In this document: positions 61,557 through 64,000 of the stretch, one piece after another
Position numbering within the stretch: the stretch's first letter is position 1
Layout: each line of letters starts with the position of its first letter
Origin: Diplonema papillatum
Lineage: Eukaryota > Euglenozoa > Diplonemea > Diplonemida > Diplonemidae
Direction of reading: 5' to 3'
Length of the DNA: 64,000 nucleotides
Assembly (NCBI GenBank): GCA_030068145.1
Contig: JAPJBO010000350.1
Coordinates: forward strand, 62,001-126,000
Position numbers and translations under genes: made by a program
Notes under the pieces: generated by a model
What the model was told of the DNA's origin: nothing
Seen by the model: the letters and a program-made list of their open reading frames with translations, nothing else
The model's database searches: none

Positions 61557-61690
61557 ACATGCATAGCCGTATGCATACGTATGCATACGTATGCATACGT
61601 ATGCATAGCCGTATGCAGCGCCGTATGCGTATGCGTATGCAGGTTTGGGCGCATACGCGTATGCAGCCGTATGCAGCCACCATAGCTCCA
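61557..61690. repeat. Array of TATGCATACG-type palindromes
   Basis: About a dozen GTATGC/GCATAC words, including four perfect CGTATGCATACG palindromes, alternate over 130 bp. The layout resembles the terminal arrays of the DNA transposons in this window but no inverted partner array was found. Confidence 0.75.
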
Positions 61691-61940
61691 CGGTGCCGTT
61701 ATTGCAAGCTCCAGTGCCTAGGTACCCCTTCCCGTTGGAAGGGTCCCTTGCGCGGCGTTGCGTTTCGGGTCGTGCCAGGGCTTAGGCTCCACGGGTGGAA
61801 CGTGTGGATTTCCACACGCTAATTTTTTTTTGAACTACGGTGTCCCTATTCATGTCCCAGTGCCTAGGTACTCCTTTCTGTTGGAGGGTTTCTCGCTGGG
61901 CGTTGCGTTCTAGGTTGTGCAGAGTGTCGATACGTTGCAT
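61690..61940 (+). pseudogene. Two decayed fragments of the aquaporin tail junction
   Basis: CAGTGCCTAGGTACYCCTT and GGGCGTTGCGTTTCGGGTCG-like sequence from 60800-60890 recurs at about 61690-61790 and 61845-61935. These are the oldest members of the tail array. Confidence 0.7.
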
Positions 61941-64000
61941 TTGGTGAGACACGCAGGCGTTGATTAAAACCGCGCCGTTTCTCGCAAAACTCATTCAGTC
62001 TAAAATGAAGCCGAACACATGGAGGCCTAAGTGTATGGTCTCTACTTTCAATTGGAGCGTGTTTGTGTTGATCGGATTCTGGGTTCTCGAATGGCGTTTT
62101 GATCTGCAGGCTTTCCAGTCCGAATCTTGATCGTCGCAAGTGCGTGTTTGCTCCTCGTGTTGTGAAGCCAATACATTTGCGAAAAGTATTTTCGCCAACA
62201 GCCTAACCAGCAAGCTGTTCCATAGTTAGTGTCGTTTCTGTAGGATACCATGTGTCAACTACTCTCGGGGTGTTCAGAGATACTCCGGAGCGCCGTTGCT
62301 ACGTTGGTTCTGAACTGAAAGGCTCCCAGGTGGGCCGGGCCTGATTCGGGGCGACTCCTTGGGAGGGACAAGGGTACACTACGTGCCGGCGCCTCTGCAT
62401 TTTAAAATGCAAAAAGGAAGCGGCTATGAGCAAGGGCGGAGGAGATAAACCTATTTTTCTCATATCGGCCAGATTCCCTTTTTTTTTGGCGTCGCTCAGT
62501 GTTAACATTCCACGGAAGGGATCGTTCGCGATTCAAGAAGAGGGATGCCGGTTAGAATGAGTATGAAGGACATACCACATGCTCGAAAGACATGGCGGGA
62601 ATGCAAAATGAATCGGGCATGTGCCAATGAAAATGCAAAAGTCAAGACCGTTCCTCTTCCATGGACTCGTTCCAGATCCGAGTTAGCATACTCGTATGCG
62701 CTCGATCAAATGGTCAAGGAAAACGGGAAGACAAAAAAAGGCAATCGAGGAAAGCTCGCCTACCGTTGCGTCGTCATGATCAGGTGCTTGTGCATGCGCG
62801 GTAGTAGCGGAATTGTTTGTTGACAGCGGAAGGTGAACCGACGCCTCTCGTTTCATCTTTCAAAGACGGTGTAGCTTGCTTTTGCAGGGCTCCCGACAAT
62901 GTGCACGCCGACAGTCTGCGTGTGTACTACGAGTACGATGTGGTGTAATGCGTGTGCAAAATGCCGCGATACAAAGACATACAGAGCAGCGCCTGCCGGT
63001 TGAATTCATTCAATGCAGCAGAATCGTACGAGCCCTCTAACCCCGCACGGACTCGTTGCGTAGCATCAATCCGTATCAAAGAAAGGCACGGAAGAGAAAG
63101 CGTATTGTCTTGTCCTTCTCTACTACTCTACCTTCGGTTTGCTTGAGCAGGTTGTCAGCTTTCCATCCTCACATGCGCACTTCCTCTGAGTCAAAAACAA
63201 AGCAAAACTTACGCATTTCTCTTTGAGTGTCGACGAACTGCTCTTTGAGTCTCACCGCAACCGATACATCCGAAAATTGCGTTGCTGGTTGTACGCTATC
63301 AGTATTCGTGGTTCTTTTTGCCTTGAAAACTTCTTTTTTTACTTTGGTAGTACTGTTGTTCTGAAGGGAACAATGCCGGAACGACGGCTGCACACGAAAA
63401 AGTTAGACGAAACCAACCAAAAAAGTGCCAAGGACCCCTTCACCCAGAGATCCTTATTCCCTGTACACGCGAAGAACAATAATCTTGTGCCGTACGATAC
63501 GGCGTGCCATTCTCCGCCGTCATTGATCCGCTTGATGCTGCTCGTTCGTTTTGTCAGAGCACGACCCTCGTTCCGGGCACTGTTCTTCTCAACCCTATTC
63601 CGACGAGCCGGACGTAACGCCCGATTTGATCGGGGGTTTCTTCCTCTGGCGCTTAGGATGTTCGCCGGGGGCACCAATCCACAAAATATATGGAATGGAC
63701 CGATTTGTGGCGGATCTTTCCATTGCCCATTCGTGCGCTTGGGGCGGTTAGAAACCCGACCTAAGGTATCTGTGGGTATGCCCATGCCGACCCTGTCACA
63801 GGACACCCAGAATGCATCTGTAGGTGCCAGGGTTAGAGCGCTCAGCTACAAAGGCAACAAAGATACACGCACAAGTACGCGTTCTGCCACTACAGCAGAT
63901 ACGATACGCACACTAACATACTATACCTAAAAGGAACCTTTACGACAATGGTCACCCGGAGACTATAAAACCCCGGATCCCTAAGCGAACTTGCACTCTA
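61941..64000. other. Stretch without a recognised gene; repeat H end at the edge
   Basis: Frames up to 235 codons exist (for example 63223-63930) but show no motif, no biased codon use and no duplicated copies. The last 56 bp are the 3' end of repeat H (GGTCACCCGGAGACTATAAA, AAGCGAACTTGCACTCTA). Confidence 0.45.

Noticed and set aside
63780-63864. tRNA-like TAGCTGAGCGCTC on the reverse strand
   Set aside because: No matching T-loop (GGTTCRA), anticodon stem or acceptor pairing could be found.
63223-63930. 235-codon frame near the right edge
   Set aside because: It lacks motifs, third-position GC bias and an ATG-led conserved start; probably chance.

Overview
This window comes from a eukaryotic nuclear genome, most likely a GC-rich alga or other protist; I cannot name the lineage. 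The evidence is spliced genes for typical eukaryotic proteins (RAD1 of the 9-1-1 clamp, ARL2 GTPase, a MIP-family channel, a METTL-type methyltransferase). Codons strongly prefer G or C at the third position, while the non-coding DNA is less GC-rich and full of interspersed repeats. Introns are GT-AG with GTATGC, GTACGT, GTACTG or GTGAGT donors and short [A/C]ACAG or CGCAG acceptors that lack a long pyrimidine tract. They run from about 0.5 to 1.9 kb and are filled with the same repeat families that occupy the intergenic DNA.

Layout. 0-3 kb: pseudokinase-like gene with tandem copies of its promoter and head upstream. 3.4-7.2 kb: a tyrosine-recombinase (DIRS/PAT-like) retrotransposon that looks whole. 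8-10.5 kb: a 2.1 kb DNA element and a 374 bp hAT MITE, both inserted into one copy of repeat A. 10.6-15 kb: repeats, including a SINE-like family with a 19 bp target duplication. 15.2-17.6 kb: an SSU-rRNA-like fragment, a broken RAD1 head and the spliced RAD1 gene. 19.2-21.3 kb: methyltransferase and a decaying array of its 3' end. 22-24.7 kb: secreted beta-helix protein with a copied head. 26-28.3 kb: a DNA transposon with a 5 bp target duplication. 29.3-31.5 kb: ARL2 and an array of its tail. 32.6-37 kb: a two-repeat glycosyltransferase-like gene with copied heads and tails. 39 kb: a roughly 420 bp CA microsatellite grown inside a repeat A copy. 42-43.3 kb: a gene of unknown function. 44-47.9 kb: an autonomous hAT-like transposon. 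49.7-54.3 kb: a probable three-exon gene for a disordered protein, with tail copies. 57-61.9 kb: a spliced aquaporin-like gene and tail copies.

The most striking signal is window-wide. Almost every gene, and even the hAT transposase, has truncated tandem copies of its own 5' head (promoter plus first codons) or its own 3' tail lying directly beside it, at different stages of decay. The second theme is three unrelated DNA transposons whose ends are long arrays of about 10-20 bp palindromic motifs. The third is a fragment of divergent small-subunit rRNA with intact helices, stranded upstream of RAD1. The genes do not form one pathway; they look like independent housekeeping and secretory genes in a repeat-rich region.
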